Assembly: GCA_020629375.1 (NCBI GenBank)
Contig: JAHDDK010000019.1
Coordinates: 1 to 43,324, forward strand
From: Acidimicrobiales bacterium
GTDB lineage: Bacteria; Actinomycetota; Acidimicrobiia; Acidimicrobiales; SHLQ01
Direction of reading: 5' to 3'
Length of the DNA: 43,324 nucleotides
Shown here one piece after another: positions 8,426 through 17,589 of the stretch. Each line of letters begins with the position of its first letter. Positions within the stretch are counted from its first letter, which is position 1. The notes below the pieces were generated by a model. The model searched no databases, was not told the DNA's origin, and saw only the letters and a list, made by a program, of their open reading frames with translations. The position numbers were made by a program, and so were the translations under genes.

Positions 8426-9157
8426 ATGTCGACTGTTGAGGATCCCGTGGTGTCTGCGCGTGGTCTCGACTCCGGGTCGAACCACGGCGCCGTCCACGAG
8501 CGACGGACACGATCACGGATCGTTGAACAGCTCCGAATCGTCGGCCCCCTCGCAGTCGTGTGGAGCCTCGGCGTCATCGTTTTGCTGACTCTCCTCGGTC
8601 GGGGCCCTGCCGAGGACGCCAAGCTCCTCCTCGACCCCGCGGCAGTCGCCGGACTGCCCTGGTACACGGGGCTCATCTCCAATCTCGGCGTATTGATGTG
8701 GACGCTCGCAACCGTTTCGGCCATCCACGCAGCCCACGTCGCCCGGCTTGGTGCTCGTCGTCGGGCCGCCGCGTTTCTGAGCCAAGCCGCCGGGCTTTCC
8801 CTCCTCCTCACGCTCGACGATCTTCTGCTCCTGCACTCGAACGTCATCCCCCAAGTAAGCGGCATGCCCAAGTCGTTCGTCCTGCTCGTCTACCTGACGG
8901 CGATCGGCGGTTGGATCACGAGCAACATCGCCGAGGTGCGTCGGACCCGTTGGCTACTCCTGGCCGCGTCATCAGTGGCCTTTTTCGCTTCGATCGTCGT
9001 CGATCAGCTTCTTCCTGGACACGTCTGGTCGCTTCTCGTCGAAGACTCGGCGAAGTTCCTCGGCATCATCGCGTGGGCGACGTACTTCCACCTGACGAGT
9101 CGCGATATCTCGCATTCGGTCGTGCGACAGCTCGTGGATGCCCACATCGGCGACTGA
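8426..9157 (+). CDS. Integral membrane protein, unknown function
   Basis: The 243-residue protein has a charged N-terminal 40 residues and then roughly six hydrophobic segments (for example GPLAVVWSLGVIVLLTLLG and LLLAASSVAFFASIVVDQLL). I recognise no catalytic motif. ATG 8426 follows an in-frame stretch without a plausible protein, so the longer open frame upstream is rejected as a shadow of the PAC2 gene. It is co-oriented with PAC2 and with the metallophosphoesterase, whose start lies 52 bases downstream. Confidence 0.72.
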   Translation: MSTVEDPVVSARGLDSGSNHGAVHERRTRSRIVEQLRIVGPLAVVWSLGVIVLLTLLGRGPAEDAKLLLDPAAVAGLPWYTGLISNLGVLMWTLATVSAIHAAHVARLGARRRAAAFLSQAAGLSLLLTLDDLLLLHSNVIPQVSGMPKSFVLLVYLTAIGGWITSNIAEVRRTRWLLLAASSVAFFASIVVDQLLPGHVWSLLVEDSAKFLGIIAWATYFHLTSRDISHSVVRQLVDAHIGD

Positions 9158-9209
9158 CGGCCACCAGCGCTGCCTCCATCACCCACGACAGATCTGCGAC
9201 GATGTCGAC

Positions 9210-10337
9210 ATGTCGCTCAGCACGATCCTGCTGATCTGTGCCGTGGTCGCTGGCCTCGGCGGAGGTCTTGCGGCGCGCTTTCGAAGTTGGGGGACCGGGC
9301 TCGGCGATCTTCTGCTCGGCCTGTTGACCGGCACGCTCGTCATCGTCTTCTCCACCGTGGTGCTGACCATCACGCACGGGCTCAACCTGTTCGGCGTCAT
9401 TCACATCCTGTACCTCACAGCAGTGATTGGCCTGCCGATCGCCTTTGCCATCATCGCCGGGCCGCATCTGCTCAATGCCGAGTTCGTCACACCGTTCATC
9501 GCTCGAGCGATGGTCCCGACCGCAATCGTGCTCGTCGGCGTCGGCATCTGGGGTACGCATATCGAGCCGGGAAGACTTCGGATCGACGAACACGGTCTCG
9601 CGGCACCGGGTGCGTCGACCGCCTTCGTCGTCGGGGTGATCGCCGACCTTCAGACCCCGTCCATCGGTCAACACGAGAACGACGCGCTCGACGATGTTCT
9701 GGCGGCCGAACCCGACCTCGTGGTGCTTCCCGGCGACCTCTTTCAATTCGGTGATCCGAGGGACTTCGACGCTGTCGCACCGGAGTTCGTCGGATGGCTG
9801 CGTCGACTCGACGCGGGCACGGGCGAGGTCATCATCGTCAATGGTGATGTCGATGACCTCGAACAGTTGGCCGCGCTCGCCGAGACCGCAGGCGTCACGT
9901 TTCTCGACAATTCGATTACCACGATCGAGGTCGCCGGTCAGGCGGTGTCAGTGATCGGACTGACCACTCCGTTGTCCGGGGACCGCTCTGTCATCGACCC
10001 GATCATCGTCGAGCAGATCGATGCGACGGTCCGCGACCGAGACGTCGTGATCATGGTGAGCCATCGTCCCGACGTCGTTCTGTCATTCGATCCGGACTGG
10101 CCGATCGACCTACTGATCGCCGGCCACACCCACGGCGGACAGGTGAGCGTCCCAGGATTTGGTCCACCGATCCTGTTCTCGGAGGTGCCGCGTGAGGTCG
10201 GCGCTGGCGGCCTGCACCTCGTGAACGGCCATCCGATCTACGTGTCGACTGGCGTCGGCCTCGAGCGTGGTCAGGCCCCGCAGCTTCGTTTCGGCGTTCG
10301 GCCCTCGGTCGGACTCTTGACCCTCGTCCCCGAGTGA
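9210..10337 (+). CDS. Membrane-anchored metallophosphoesterase with altered metal motifs
   Basis: The 375-residue protein has about four transmembrane segments in residues 1-115, then a calcineurin-like phosphoesterase domain. Recognisable pieces are VIADLQTPS, LVVLPGDLFQFG, VNGDVDD, VSHRPD and GHTHGGQ (His306 and His308). The first motif, normally DxH, reads DLQ, and the usual GNH[ED] reads GDVD, so two metal or catalytic positions differ from active YkuE-like enzymes. It may have changed activity or be a non-catalytic relative. ATG 9210 precedes the first membrane helix directly; an in-frame start at 9138 would overlap the previous gene. Confidence 0.82.
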   Translation: MSLSTILLICAVVAGLGGGLAARFRSWGTGLGDLLLGLLTGTLVIVFSTVVLTITHGLNLFGVIHILYLTAVIGLPIAFAIIAGPHLLNAEFVTPFIARAMVPTAIVLVGVGIWGTHIEPGRLRIDEHGLAAPGASTAFVVGVIADLQTPSIGQHENDALDDVLAAEPDLVVLPGDLFQFGDPRDFDAVAPEFVGWLRRLDAGTGEVIIVNGDVDDLEQLAALAETAGVTFLDNSITTIEVAGQAVSVIGLTTPLSGDRSVIDPIIVEQIDATVRDRDVVIMVSHRPDVVLSFDPDWPIDLLIAGHTHGGQVSVPGFGPPILFSEVPREVGAGGLHLVNGHPIYVSTGVGLERGQAPQLRFGVRPSVGLLTLVPE

Positions 10338-10361
10338 CTCCTCCTGGGGTTGACCGTCGAC

Positions 10362-11351
10362 TCAGCGCGCCACGTCTACGACGACGCGACCTCGGACCTT
10401 GCCGTCGACGATGTCGGCGGCCACCGTCGCGACGTCTCCCAACCCGACCTCGGTGATCATCGAGTCAAGAACGGTGGGGTCGAGGTCGGTGGCGAGGCGC
10501 TGCCAGGCCTCGGAGCGCCGTTCGGTGCTCTCGTGCACCGAATCGACGCCGACGAGCGTGATCCCTCGAAGAATCAGCGGCGCGACCGATCCGGGGAAGT
10601 CCATGCCCTGAGCCAACCCGCATGCGGCCACACAACCGCCGGGATTCGTCGCAGCGAGCATGTTGACGAGCGTGTGGCTCCCCGCGACGTCGATCCCGCC
10701 GGACCACCGTCCGGAGGCCAGCGGCCGACTCGACGGTTCGGACAGCTCGGCGCGGTCGATCAACGTCGTCGCTCCGAGCGCCGTGAGATAGTCGCCTTCG
10801 GAGTCGATCCGACCCGACGAGGCAATCACCTCGAAGCCGAGCTTCGACAGGATCGACACCGCCACGCTCCCGACACCGCCTGCCGCGCCCGAGACAACGA
10901 TCGGACCATCGGCCGGGGTCAGACCGTGACGCTCGAGCGCCAGCACGCACAACATCGCGGTGTATCCGGCGGTGCCGATCGCCGCCGCCTGGTACGTGGA
11001 GAACTCATCGGGCAGCGGCGTGAGCCAGCTCGAATCGACACGCGCCCGCTCGGCGAGGCCGCCCCAGTGCTTCTCGCCGACGTCCCAACCGTTCAGGACC
11101 ACCCGATCGCCGACTTTGAGCGCCTCCGATTCGGTGGAGATGACGGTTCCGGCGAAATCGACTCCGGGCACCATGGGCCAACGACGAACGATAGGCGACG
11201 TGTTGGTGATTGCGAGGCCGTCCTTGTAATTGATCGTCGAGTACTCCACCGCAACGGTGGTGTCGCCTTCGGGGAGATCGTCGTCGGACAGATCTGCGAT
11301 GTCGTGGGTCACGACGCCCTCGTCGGACTTCGTGAGCAGTAGTGCACGCAT
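10362..11351 (-). CDS. acuI: Acrylyl-CoA reductase-type MDR oxidoreductase (AcuI/YhdH family)
   Basis: A 329-residue medium-chain reductase. It starts [12 protein letters not shown] and carries the AcuI/YhdH signatures [26 protein letters not shown] and the NADPH-binding [16 protein letters not shown]. It has no zinc-ligand pattern. Family members reduce acryloyl-CoA to propionyl-CoA with NADPH, a step in DMSP and 3-hydroxypropionate metabolism; the substrate here is inferred from family only. The long frame upstream of 11351 is antisense to the M50 protease gene and was discarded. It is convergent with the metallophosphoesterase and lies just downstream of the M50 gene on the same strand. 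Confidence 0.88.
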   Translation of the reverse strand: MRALLLTKSDEGVVTHDIADLSDDDLPEGDTTVAVEYSTINYKDGLAITNTSPIVRRWPMVPGVDFAGTVISTESEALKVGDRVVLNGWDVGEKHWGGLAERARVDSSWLTPLPDEFSTYQAAAIGTAGYTAMLCVLALERHGLTPADGPIVVSGAAGGVGSVAVSILSKLGFEVIASSGRIDSEGDYLTALGATTLIDRAELSEPSSRPLASGRWSGGIDVAGSHTLVNMLAATNPGGCVAACGLAQGMDFPGSVAPLILRGITLVGVDSVHESTERRSEAWQRLATDLDPTVLDSMITEVGLGDVATVAADIVDGKVRGRVVVDVAR

Positions 11352-11383
11352 GGATTCCCCCTGAACGTTCAGCGGGACGGATC

Positions 11384-12091
11384 CTACCGGTTTGGACCCG
11401 AACCATCCGGGCTGTCGGCTCGAACCGACAGCGGTGGGGTCATCGGCGTCTCCCGGTCGCCGGCATTGACCGCCGAGAGATTCTGGAAAGCGAACATCGC
11501 CAGATAGATCGGCCCGAAGAGCGAGCCAGTCCACTGCCACAGGGCGAGCGCGCCGAGTCCGGCGGTCAGCACCGACACAATCGCTGCTCGTCGACGGCGG
11601 ACCGCCCGAGAGCCGGGAATCAGATCGGCGAGGATGTGTCCGCCATCGAGCGGCAAGATCGGCAACAGATTGAGGATGCTCCACGCGAACGTCGTGAAGA
11701 GCCCGATCCGGAACAGGTCGTCGACGAACGGCGTGCGCTCGATCGCCCCGGACCAGTCGAGGGCGAGGATCGCCGCACCCATCACCATCCCGGCGAAGGG
11801 GCCCGCGAAGCTGACCATGATCGATTGCATCCGGCTGGGCTCAGTCTTCGGGCGGTACCGAGTGAGCCCAGCCATGCCGGCGAGCGTGATCGTCGGAACC
11901 TCCACCGTGCCCTGGCGCCGCGCCACCACCGCATGGCCGAGTTCGTGAACGAGCACAGCGACCACCGCGATCACCACGAAGGCGATGATCCGATCGATCT
12001 GGTCGGCGAACGAGAGGTATCCGAGAAACCCGACCGTGAGAAGGAACGAACCCTGGATCGATGTCGGAAACCCAAGGAGTGAGAAGTTCAT
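11384..12091 (-). CDS. M50 (site-2 protease-like) membrane zinc metalloprotease
   Basis: The 235-residue protein shows the intramembrane protease signature HELGH at residues 49-53. A second conserved motif, [12 protein letters not shown], supplies the third zinc ligand (Asp149). Several hydrophobic segments surround both sites, so cleavage within the membrane is likely. Substrates are unknown; relatives cleave anti-sigma factors or signal peptides. ATG 12091 overlaps the stop of the upstream lipoprotein gene (ATGA), which fixes the start and suggests the two are made together. Confidence 0.9.
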   Translation of the reverse strand: MNFSLLGFPTSIQGSFLLTVGFLGYLSFADQIDRIIAFVVIAVVAVLVHELGHAVVARRQGTVEVPTITLAGMAGLTRYRPKTEPSRMQSIMVSFAGPFAGMVMGAAILALDWSGAIERTPFVDDLFRIGLFTTFAWSILNLLPILPLDGGHILADLIPGSRAVRRRRAAIVSVLTAGLGALALWQWTGSLFGPIYLAMFAFQNLSAVNAGDRETPMTPPLSVRADSPDGSGPNR

Positions 12092-13011
12092 GATCGCCCC
12101 AGCGTTGCACGCTCGTCGCTGGTCAGGCACCCCGCGATCTGCGAATCGACCCGGGCGACATCGTCGGGGTCGCCGGAGAGGTCTGCTTCGATCGTGGTAC
12201 GGACGAACTCGGTGTCGGCGTACAACGCGTCGATGCACCCGATCGTGGGGGCGGAGAGCACGCCGCCAAACTGGTCGGACAGCGCTCGCCCTACGGAGAC
12301 GCACGACGAGTAAAGACTCAGATAGCTGTTCTGAACATCGCGGTCGGCGGCGAGGAAATCGAATTGTTCCTCGCCGAGCAAGACGAGCCAGAACCCACTC
12401 GTCGTCTCGTCGGTCCGCAGCGCGGTCGAGACGCACGAGGCTTCGCTCGGCGGCAGCGCCGTGCCCCCAGCGGGAAGCAGCTCTGCTGCAAAATCATCGA
12501 GCGTCGCTGGCTCGGCACACGCACGGATCGCCGACAACAGGGCGACATCACGATCCTCGTTCTCGTCAGCATCGAACTCGTCGTCCGCACATTCCTGCTC
12601 GACCTGGTCGAAGGTGAGTCCCGAGTCGGACAAGGCCTGCCACGTAGCCGCGTTCGGAGAGTCGGGCTCGATGATCACTCGTGTGCCGTCGTCGGAAGGC
12701 GGCCCGGTCCCTGCGAGCGTGCTCGTGCCATCTTCGTCGCTGTCGCCATTTCCGTCGCCGGCATCGTCGGACCCATCGACCACGGACTCGGCTTGGGAGT
12801 CGTCGACGATGTCATCGCTATCCGCCGATTCGTCACCGTCGTCGGCGCTGTCGGACGTCACGAGCTCGTCGACGGTGGTTGTCGTCGAATCCTCCGGGCC
12901 CGGGCCAGGCTCGACGATCGATGGTTCGTCGCTGCAGGCGCCGAGCGCGAGCGTCACCGCAGCCATCGCGGTCGCGAGCCAGCGTTGTCTCGATCGTGTG
13001 GCCAAAGACAT
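12088..13011 (-). CDS. Secreted lipoprotein with acidic linker, unknown function
   Basis: The 307-residue protein has a signal peptide ending in a clear lipobox (LALGAC, Cys about 24). Next comes a long Asp/Glu/Ser/Thr-rich linker to about residue 110. The globular C-terminal part has several Cys residues (QECADDEFD, IRACAEPAT, SSCVSVG, IGCIDALY, AGCLTSDE) that may form disulfides outside the cell. I do not recognise the fold. ATG 13011 is chosen since it begins the signal peptide (MSLATRSRQRWLAT). It is coupled to the M50 protease and divergent from the CapA-like lipoprotein gene. Confidence 0.8.
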   Translation of the reverse strand: MSLATRSRQRWLATAMAAVTLALGACSDEPSIVEPGPGPEDSTTTTVDELVTSDSADDGDESADSDDIVDDSQAESVVDGSDDAGDGNGDSDEDGTSTLAGTGPPSDDGTRVIIEPDSPNAATWQALSDSGLTFDQVEQECADDEFDADENEDRDVALLSAIRACAEPATLDDFAAELLPAGGTALPPSEASCVSTALRTDETTSGFWLVLLGEEQFDFLAADRDVQNSYLSLYSSCVSVGRALSDQFGGVLSAPTIGCIDALYADTEFVRTTIEADLSGDPDDVARVDSQIAGCLTSDERATLGRS

Positions 13012-13091
13012 GCCCCGAAGCGTAGGTGGCTTCTCGCACCGAACGAGATCGCGATTGCCCGACCCTCCGAGCCAGCGGCCAGACTGGGGGC

Positions 13092-14135
13092 GTGACCCGG
13101 CCGCACCCTGTCGACGCTCTACGGACGCGGGCTCGATGGGCGATCGCCAGCCTCGTGGCGTCGGCGATGCTCGGTGCATGCAGCAGCGACGCCCCGGACC
13201 AATCCGCTCTCGTCGTCGAACCCTCGACGCCGACCACGCTCGTGGCGCGCCAAGCGGGTACGCCCACGAGCTCGACGGCTCCGACAACCACGTCGTCGAC
13301 GTCAACGCTCACGACACCAACCCCCACCACCTCGTCGCCGATCGGCGTGGTCCATGTGCTCGGTGCGCTCGCCACGCTGCCCGGCGACACCGCAGGGTGG
13401 GATGATCGCATTGCGCCGGTCACCGACGACCTTGGCACGATCACGACGCTCGGCTGTGAGCTCGACACCGTGGGATGCGAGCCCGAACGCCTCACCTTGC
13501 TGGGCGCAGCGAGCGTCGACGTGATCAGTCTGGCTACCGACATTGCCGAGCAGTCGGGCGCCGACGCGCTCGAACTCGCCGCGGACGCGCTCGAGACGCG
13601 GGCGGTCGGCGTCGTCGGATTCGGCGAGACGATCGAAGATGCGGTCGCGCCGATCGTGCTCGGGAACGGCAACGCAAGCATCGCCATCCACGCCATCTCG
13701 CTGAGCCCAGAGCCTCCGGTCGCCGAAGCAACGGCATCGGGCGCCGGCATCGCTGGGGCATCGGCCTTGCCCTTGATGATTCGGTCACTCGAAGCGTCGG
13801 TCGCCGATGGTCGAGGCGTGGTGCTCCTCGTGGATTGGGGCCCCGACGAGGTGCGAGCTCCGGCACAAGACCGAGCGGATCGGGCAGCGTTGTTTGCCGA
13901 GATCGGCGTCGACGCCGTGATCGGATCCGGGTCGGGTTACCTCCATCGACTCGACCGCATCAACAACACCACCGTCGCGTTCGATCTTGGTTCAGCCGTG
14001 ACGGCCGAGACTGACGTCACCCGAACAGACACGGCCGTGGCGCGGCTCGAGTTCGGCACTCCCGGTGTTGCGTGTCTACTTCCGGCGACGGCAGATCCCG
14101 ATGGTCCCGTGCTCGACGACGTGGTCAGCTGCTAG
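13092..14135 (+). CDS. Lipoprotein with a degenerate CapA-like (PGA_cap) domain
   Basis: The 347-residue protein has a signal peptide with lipobox LGAC and a Thr/Ser-rich linker. Its domain follows the order of CapA-type phosphoesterase-fold proteins. The C-terminal VVLLVDWGPDEV, FAEIGVDAVIGSGSGYLHRL and VAFDLGSAV match the CapA LHWGxE, ADVVIGHHPH and YSLGNF stretches in position. The metal-binding hallmarks (GD near the N-terminus, NNH, HHPH) are missing, so it is probably not a phosphatase. The start is GTG 13092, directly before the signal peptide. It overlaps the convergent HAD gene by 11 bases. The assignment rests on pattern similarity only. Confidence 0.7.
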   Translation: MTRPHPVDALRTRARWAIASLVASAMLGACSSDAPDQSALVVEPSTPTTLVARQAGTPTSSTAPTTTSSTSTLTTPTPTTSSPIGVVHVLGALATLPGDTAGWDDRIAPVTDDLGTITTLGCELDTVGCEPERLTLLGAASVDVISLATDIAEQSGADALELAADALETRAVGVVGFGETIEDAVAPIVLGNGNASIAIHAISLSPEPPVAEATASGAGIAGASALPLMIRSLEASVADGRGVVLLVDWGPDEVRAPAQDRADRAALFAEIGVDAVIGSGSGYLHRLDRINNTTVAFDLGSAVTAETDVTRTDTAVARLEFGTPGVACLLPATADPDGPVLDDVVSC

Positions 14136-14769
14136 CGGTACTCGGCGGAGAGGTTGGTGACGGGTCGAGGAGTTCGCGGTCGACGAGATCCGCATGCAGC
14201 GCATCGGCGTCAGTGAACAGAATCGCGTCGAAACCGAGGTCGGCTGCGGCCGCGACGTTCGCAGACGAATCGTCGATGAACACGCACTGGTCGGGCGCCA
14301 GCGAGTACCGGGCGCAGAGCAGTTCGAAGATCGCGGGGTTTGGTTTGGTGACCCCTTCTCGACCCGAGATCACCATTCCGTCGAAGTGGGAGAAGAACGC
14401 GTAGTCGTTCTCGATCATGGCAAACGTATCTTTGCCCCAGTTGCTGAGTGCGTACAGCGGGGTGCCCTGCGACGCCAACGATTCGAGGATCGCCACCGAC
14501 CCGTCGATCACCTCACCGAGGGTCTCCTTCCAGCGATCGGCGATCACCATCACCAGTTCGGCGTGATCGGGGTGGGCTGCGGCGATCCGCTCGGCGACTT
14601 CGGGAAGCGGTGTCCCGCTGTCGAGGATGGCGTTCGCCTCGAGGGTGAAGACGTTGTCGAGGAACCAGGCGAGCTCGTCCGAGTCATCGATCAACTGTCG
14701 ATACAGGAGCGCTCGGTCCCATTCGATGAGGACATTCCCGAGGTCGAAGATGACGGTCTTGGCGTTCAT
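14125..14769 (-). CDS. HAD-superfamily phosphatase (YihX-like, class IA)
   Basis: The 214-residue protein has all four HAD motifs: FDLGNVL with nucleophile Asp, ALSNWG, the Lys in KPNPAIFE and VFIDDSSANV. The DLGN form of motif I is that of YihX-type alpha-D-glucose-1-phosphate phosphatases rather than the more common DxDG. It should be a soluble small-molecule phosphatase; the substrate is unknown. It lies 27 bases upstream of the end of selD on the same strand only in map terms, since selD is transcribed towards it, so it may be the last gene of the NYN-selD-HAD run. Confidence 0.87.
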   Translation of the reverse strand: MNAKTVIFDLGNVLIEWDRALLYRQLIDDSDELAWFLDNVFTLEANAILDSGTPLPEVAERIAAAHPDHAELVMVIADRWKETLGEVIDGSVAILESLASQGTPLYALSNWGKDTFAMIENDYAFFSHFDGMVISGREGVTKPNPAIFELLCARYSLAPDQCVFIDDSSANVAAAADLGFDAILFTDADALHADLVDRELLDPSPTSPPSTASS

Positions 14770-14796
14770 ATATGTTCCTTCGGCCCGACCTGGCGC

Positions 14797-15849
14797 TCAG
14801 TCGAGTCGAATCCGGCCGGTACCAGATCCGACCTCGCCGATCCGTGCCGCCGTGTGGCCGCTGTCGGTCAATGTCCGGACCGCAGCGTCGGCGGCCTCGG
14901 CGCTTTTGGCGCCGAAGACCAAGCCGCCCGACGTTTGTGCATCAGCGAGCATGGTGATGTCGAGTTCGCCAACACCATCGGCGTCGAGACGATCGCGGAT
15001 CCAGCCGAGGTTTCGGCCGGTCCCTCCGGGGATTGACCCGGCTTCGGCGAGCGCACGAGCGCCGTCCAGAAAGGGCACGTCGTCGACATGCACGACCGCA
15101 TCGACCCCAGATTCGGCGCACATCCGACCGAGATGGCCGAGGAGCCCGAAGCCGGTGACGTCGGTGGCGCCCGTGGCTCCAGCCTCGAGCGCGACCTGGG
15201 CCGCGACCGCGTTGAGGCGAGTCATCGAGGACAAGGCAGCGTCGACGACGCGGGGCTCGGCCATGTCGCGCTTGATCGCCGTCGTCACGATGCCGATGCC
15301 GAGCGGTTTGGTGAGGACGAGGTGGTCACCGTCTCGCAGCCCCGCGTTGGTCAGCAGCCGATCGGGATGCACCTCCCCGATCACGGCCATGCCGTACTTC
15401 GGCTCCGGATCGTCGATCGTGTGGCCGCCGGCGACGACGAAACCGCCGTCCGCGGCGACGTCCTGACCGCCTTGGAGGACCTCGCTCAGCATCTCCGAGG
15501 GCAGCGCCTCGGTGTTCCATCCCACGAGGTTGAGGGCGAGCAGCGGCCGACCGCCCATGGCATAGATGTCCGACACTGCGTTGGCCGCGGCAACTCGACC
15601 CCAGGTCCGGGCGTCGTCGACGACGGGGGTGATGAAGTCGGCAGTCGCAATGAGCGCCCGATCCTCGTCGAGGCGCCAAACGGCGGCGTCGTCGCCTGAG
15701 GCGGCGCCGACGAGGAGATCGGGATGATCAACAGGGGTGAGGCGGCCCACGACCTGGGCCAGTTCGCTCGGATCGAGCTTGCAGCCTCAACCGGCGCCGT
15801 GGCTGAACGCCGTCAGGCGAGGCCGTTCGTGGCCATCTACAGAAGTCAT
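14797..15849 (-). CDS. selD: Selenide, water dikinase containing selenocysteine (in-frame TGA)
   Basis: SelD makes selenophosphate from selenide and ATP. The frame reads ATG 15849, then an in-frame TGA at residue 21 (15787-15789), and continues to 14797. This gives 350 residues, against 347 in E. coli. The context FSHGAGUGCKLDPSEL is the SelD active-site loop, with Sec in place of the Cys or Sec of the family and catalytic Lys24 next to it. Downstream motifs fit: GDDAAVW, DFITPVVDD, AANAVSDIYAMGG, VTGFGLLGH. ATG 15849 overlaps the NYN stop (ATGA) and has GAGGGGG nine bases upstream. A caller that stops at TGA would start at GTG 15750 and lose the active site. Confidence 0.95.
15744..15760 (-). 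promoter_or_regulatory. selD: Candidate bacterial SECIS hairpin of selD
   Basis: On the minus strand a 6-bp perfect stem (GGCCCA/UGGGCC) closes the 5-nt loop GGUCG, and a U-G pair could extend it. Thirty-two nucleotides lie between the UGA and the loop, inside the range known for bacterial SECIS elements recognised by SelB. The GGU apical loop is as in E. coli fdhF. The hairpin lies within the coding sequence. Confidence 0.75.
15787..15789 (-). other. selD: Selenocysteine codon (TGA) of selD
   Basis: The minus-strand codon is TGA in frame with selD, at residue 21 in the G-A-G-U-G-C-K context. It sits exactly where SelD proteins carry the reactive Cys or Sec, and a hairpin with a GGUC loop follows. 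Confidence 0.93.
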
Positions 15850-16577
15850 GAGGATGCACCCCCTCGGGTCGTTTCGGCTGGCGTGGGGTCGCGGATACCG
15901 TCGTGGTCCGCATCGATTCGGGCGACGAACTCGGCGACGGCGGCGTCATCGAGGTCGTCGTCGTAGTCGAAATCATCCCGGGCCTGTTCGAAGGTCGCCC
16001 GATCGATGGCCATCACATCGTCATAGGCATCGTTGCGGCGCGGCGTCCGGCCATCGCCGACGATCGACGCCTGAACGATCTCGGTGTGCTCGTGGCCGGC
16101 GATCATGCGGACGTGCGCAGGCACCATGTCGAGGTCTCGATCTGCCGACGCAATGATGACCCGGTCGATGTCTTGGCGTGTACACATCGTGAGCGCATCG
16201 AGCGCCAACCAGACGTCAACACCCTTCTCTTCGCCGCGCCGTCGGGACTTCACCCGAGCCGTCACCGTTTCGCCCTTGTGATCGCGTGGGTCGCCGAGAT
16301 CGCGGTCGCGGATGTCCCACTCCCACCGGTATCTCAGTGTCTTCTCGAGCACGACGACATCGGTCGTCACCATGAGCTCGTGGCGGCGTCGTTCGGCCGC
16401 ATGCCGCTCGGGGTCGACGTCCGGGTCCGGAATGCCCGTCGCGTAGCGGATCTCCACGAGGTCGTCCTCGCCGGCGAGCGCCCGACCGAGCAGAAGCGGG
16501 TGCATGTTGCCGTGGCCGAACGCGTAGCGCGCACCGATCGTCACGTTCTGGCCATCGATGAACACCCCGACGCGCAC
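15846..16577 (-). CDS. NYN-domain (PIN-like) putative ribonuclease
   Basis: The 243-residue protein begins with the NYN motif VGVFIDGQN (Asp8). It continues with the further acidic positions of the PIN-like fold in KGVDVWLALDAL and IIASADRDLDMVPA. Such proteins are metal-dependent RNases related to LabA and MARF1. The last 50 residues are rich in Asp, and the RNA target is unknown. The start is GTG 16577 because the domain begins at once. The stop overlaps the selD start, so nuclease and selD are co-translated; a functional link is not established. It is divergent from the F420 gene with only 22 bases between starts, so the promoters must be compact or overlapping. Confidence 0.85.
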   Translation of the reverse strand: MRVGVFIDGQNVTIGARYAFGHGNMHPLLLGRALAGEDDLVEIRYATGIPDPDVDPERHAAERRRHELMVTTDVVVLEKTLRYRWEWDIRDRDLGDPRDHKGETVTARVKSRRRGEEKGVDVWLALDALTMCTRQDIDRVIIASADRDLDMVPAHVRMIAGHEHTEIVQASIVGDGRTPRRNDAYDDVMAIDRATFEQARDDFDYDDDLDDAAVAEFVARIDADHDGIRDPTPAETTRGGASS

Positions 16578-16599
16578 AAACGCAGCCTACGTTGCAAGC

Positions 16600-17589
16600 A
16601 TGGAAACCGAGCCGCGCTCCCTCCCGATCGACGTCTTCGTGCCGGCCCAAATCGGCACGGCGGGCGACATGGCTGCGGACCACGAGGCGGCGGGTGTCGC
16701 TGGCGTGTTTACAGCCGAGACATCCCACGATCCGTTCCTCCCGCTGGTCGACGTTGCACGCCACACCGAACGGGTCGACATCGGCACCGGGATCGCCGTC
16801 GCCTTTGCCCGGAACCCGATGACCGTGGCGTACACGGCCCGAGATCTCAACGAGGCGTCCGAAGGGCGGATGATCCTCGGGCTCGGCAGCCAGATCAAGC
16901 CCCACATCACCAAGCGCTTCTCGATGCCGTGGTCGGCGCCTGCCGCTCGCATGCGAGAGTTCATCGAAGCCATGCATGCCATCTGGGACGCATGGGACGA
17001 GGGCACCCCGCTTCGCCACAAGGGCGAGCACTACACCCACATTCTGATGTCGGACTTCTTCGACCCGGGTCCTGCAACACACGGCCGAGCCCGCATCTTT
17101 CTGGCCGCCGTGGGCCCGATGATGATCGACGTCGTCGCCGACGTGTGCGACGGCTGGATGGTGCATCCGTTCCACACACCGTCGTCGCTCAGCGACGTCT
17201 CCCTCCCCCGCCTTCACGCCCGGATGGATGCGGCCGGACGAAACCATGACGAGGTGGAGGTTTCGGTGCCGGTGTTCGTCGTCACGGGATCAGACGAGGC
17301 ACAGATGGAAGCCTCCGCCGCAGGGATCCGTGGGCAGATCGGGTTCTACGGTTCGACCCCGGCCTACGCATCGGTCCTCAAGCATCACGGCTGGGGCGAT
17401 GCGCACACCGAACTGAATGCCTTGACGAAGGCAAACCGTTGGGACGAGCTCGGCTCGGTCATCGACGACGAGATGCTTCGGACCTTCGCCGTCGTCGCCG
17501 AACCCGACGACGTCGCCGACGAGATTCAGAAGCGCTACGAAGGTCTCGCGGATCGGATCAGCTGGTACACGGCGGCGCCAACAGCCTGA
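16600..17589 (+). CDS. F420-dependent LLM-class oxidoreductase
   Basis: The 329-residue protein has a luciferase-like TIM-barrel. It shows IDVFVPAQIGTAGDMAADHE, TAETSHDPFLPL, IGTGIAVAFARNPM and SEGRMILGLGSQIKPHI, the layout of the mycobacterial MSMEG_2256-type subfamily. These enzymes use coenzyme F420 for hydride transfer; the substrate is unknown. ATG 16600 is preferred over the in-frame ATG at 16558, which would lie inside the divergent NYN gene. The 3' end overlaps the convergent NRPS gene by 55 bases (17535-17589). Confidence 0.87.
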   Translation: METEPRSLPIDVFVPAQIGTAGDMAADHEAAGVAGVFTAETSHDPFLPLVDVARHTERVDIGTGIAVAFARNPMTVAYTARDLNEASEGRMILGLGSQIKPHITKRFSMPWSAPAARMREFIEAMHAIWDAWDEGTPLRHKGEHYTHILMSDFFDPGPATHGRARIFLAAVGPMMIDVVADVCDGWMVHPFHTPSSLSDVSLPRLHARMDAAGRNHDEVEVSVPVFVVTGSDEAQMEASAAGIRGQIGFYGSTPAYASVLKHHGWGDAHTELNALTKANRWDELGSVIDDEMLRTFAVVAEPDDVADEIQKRYEGLADRISWYTAAPTA

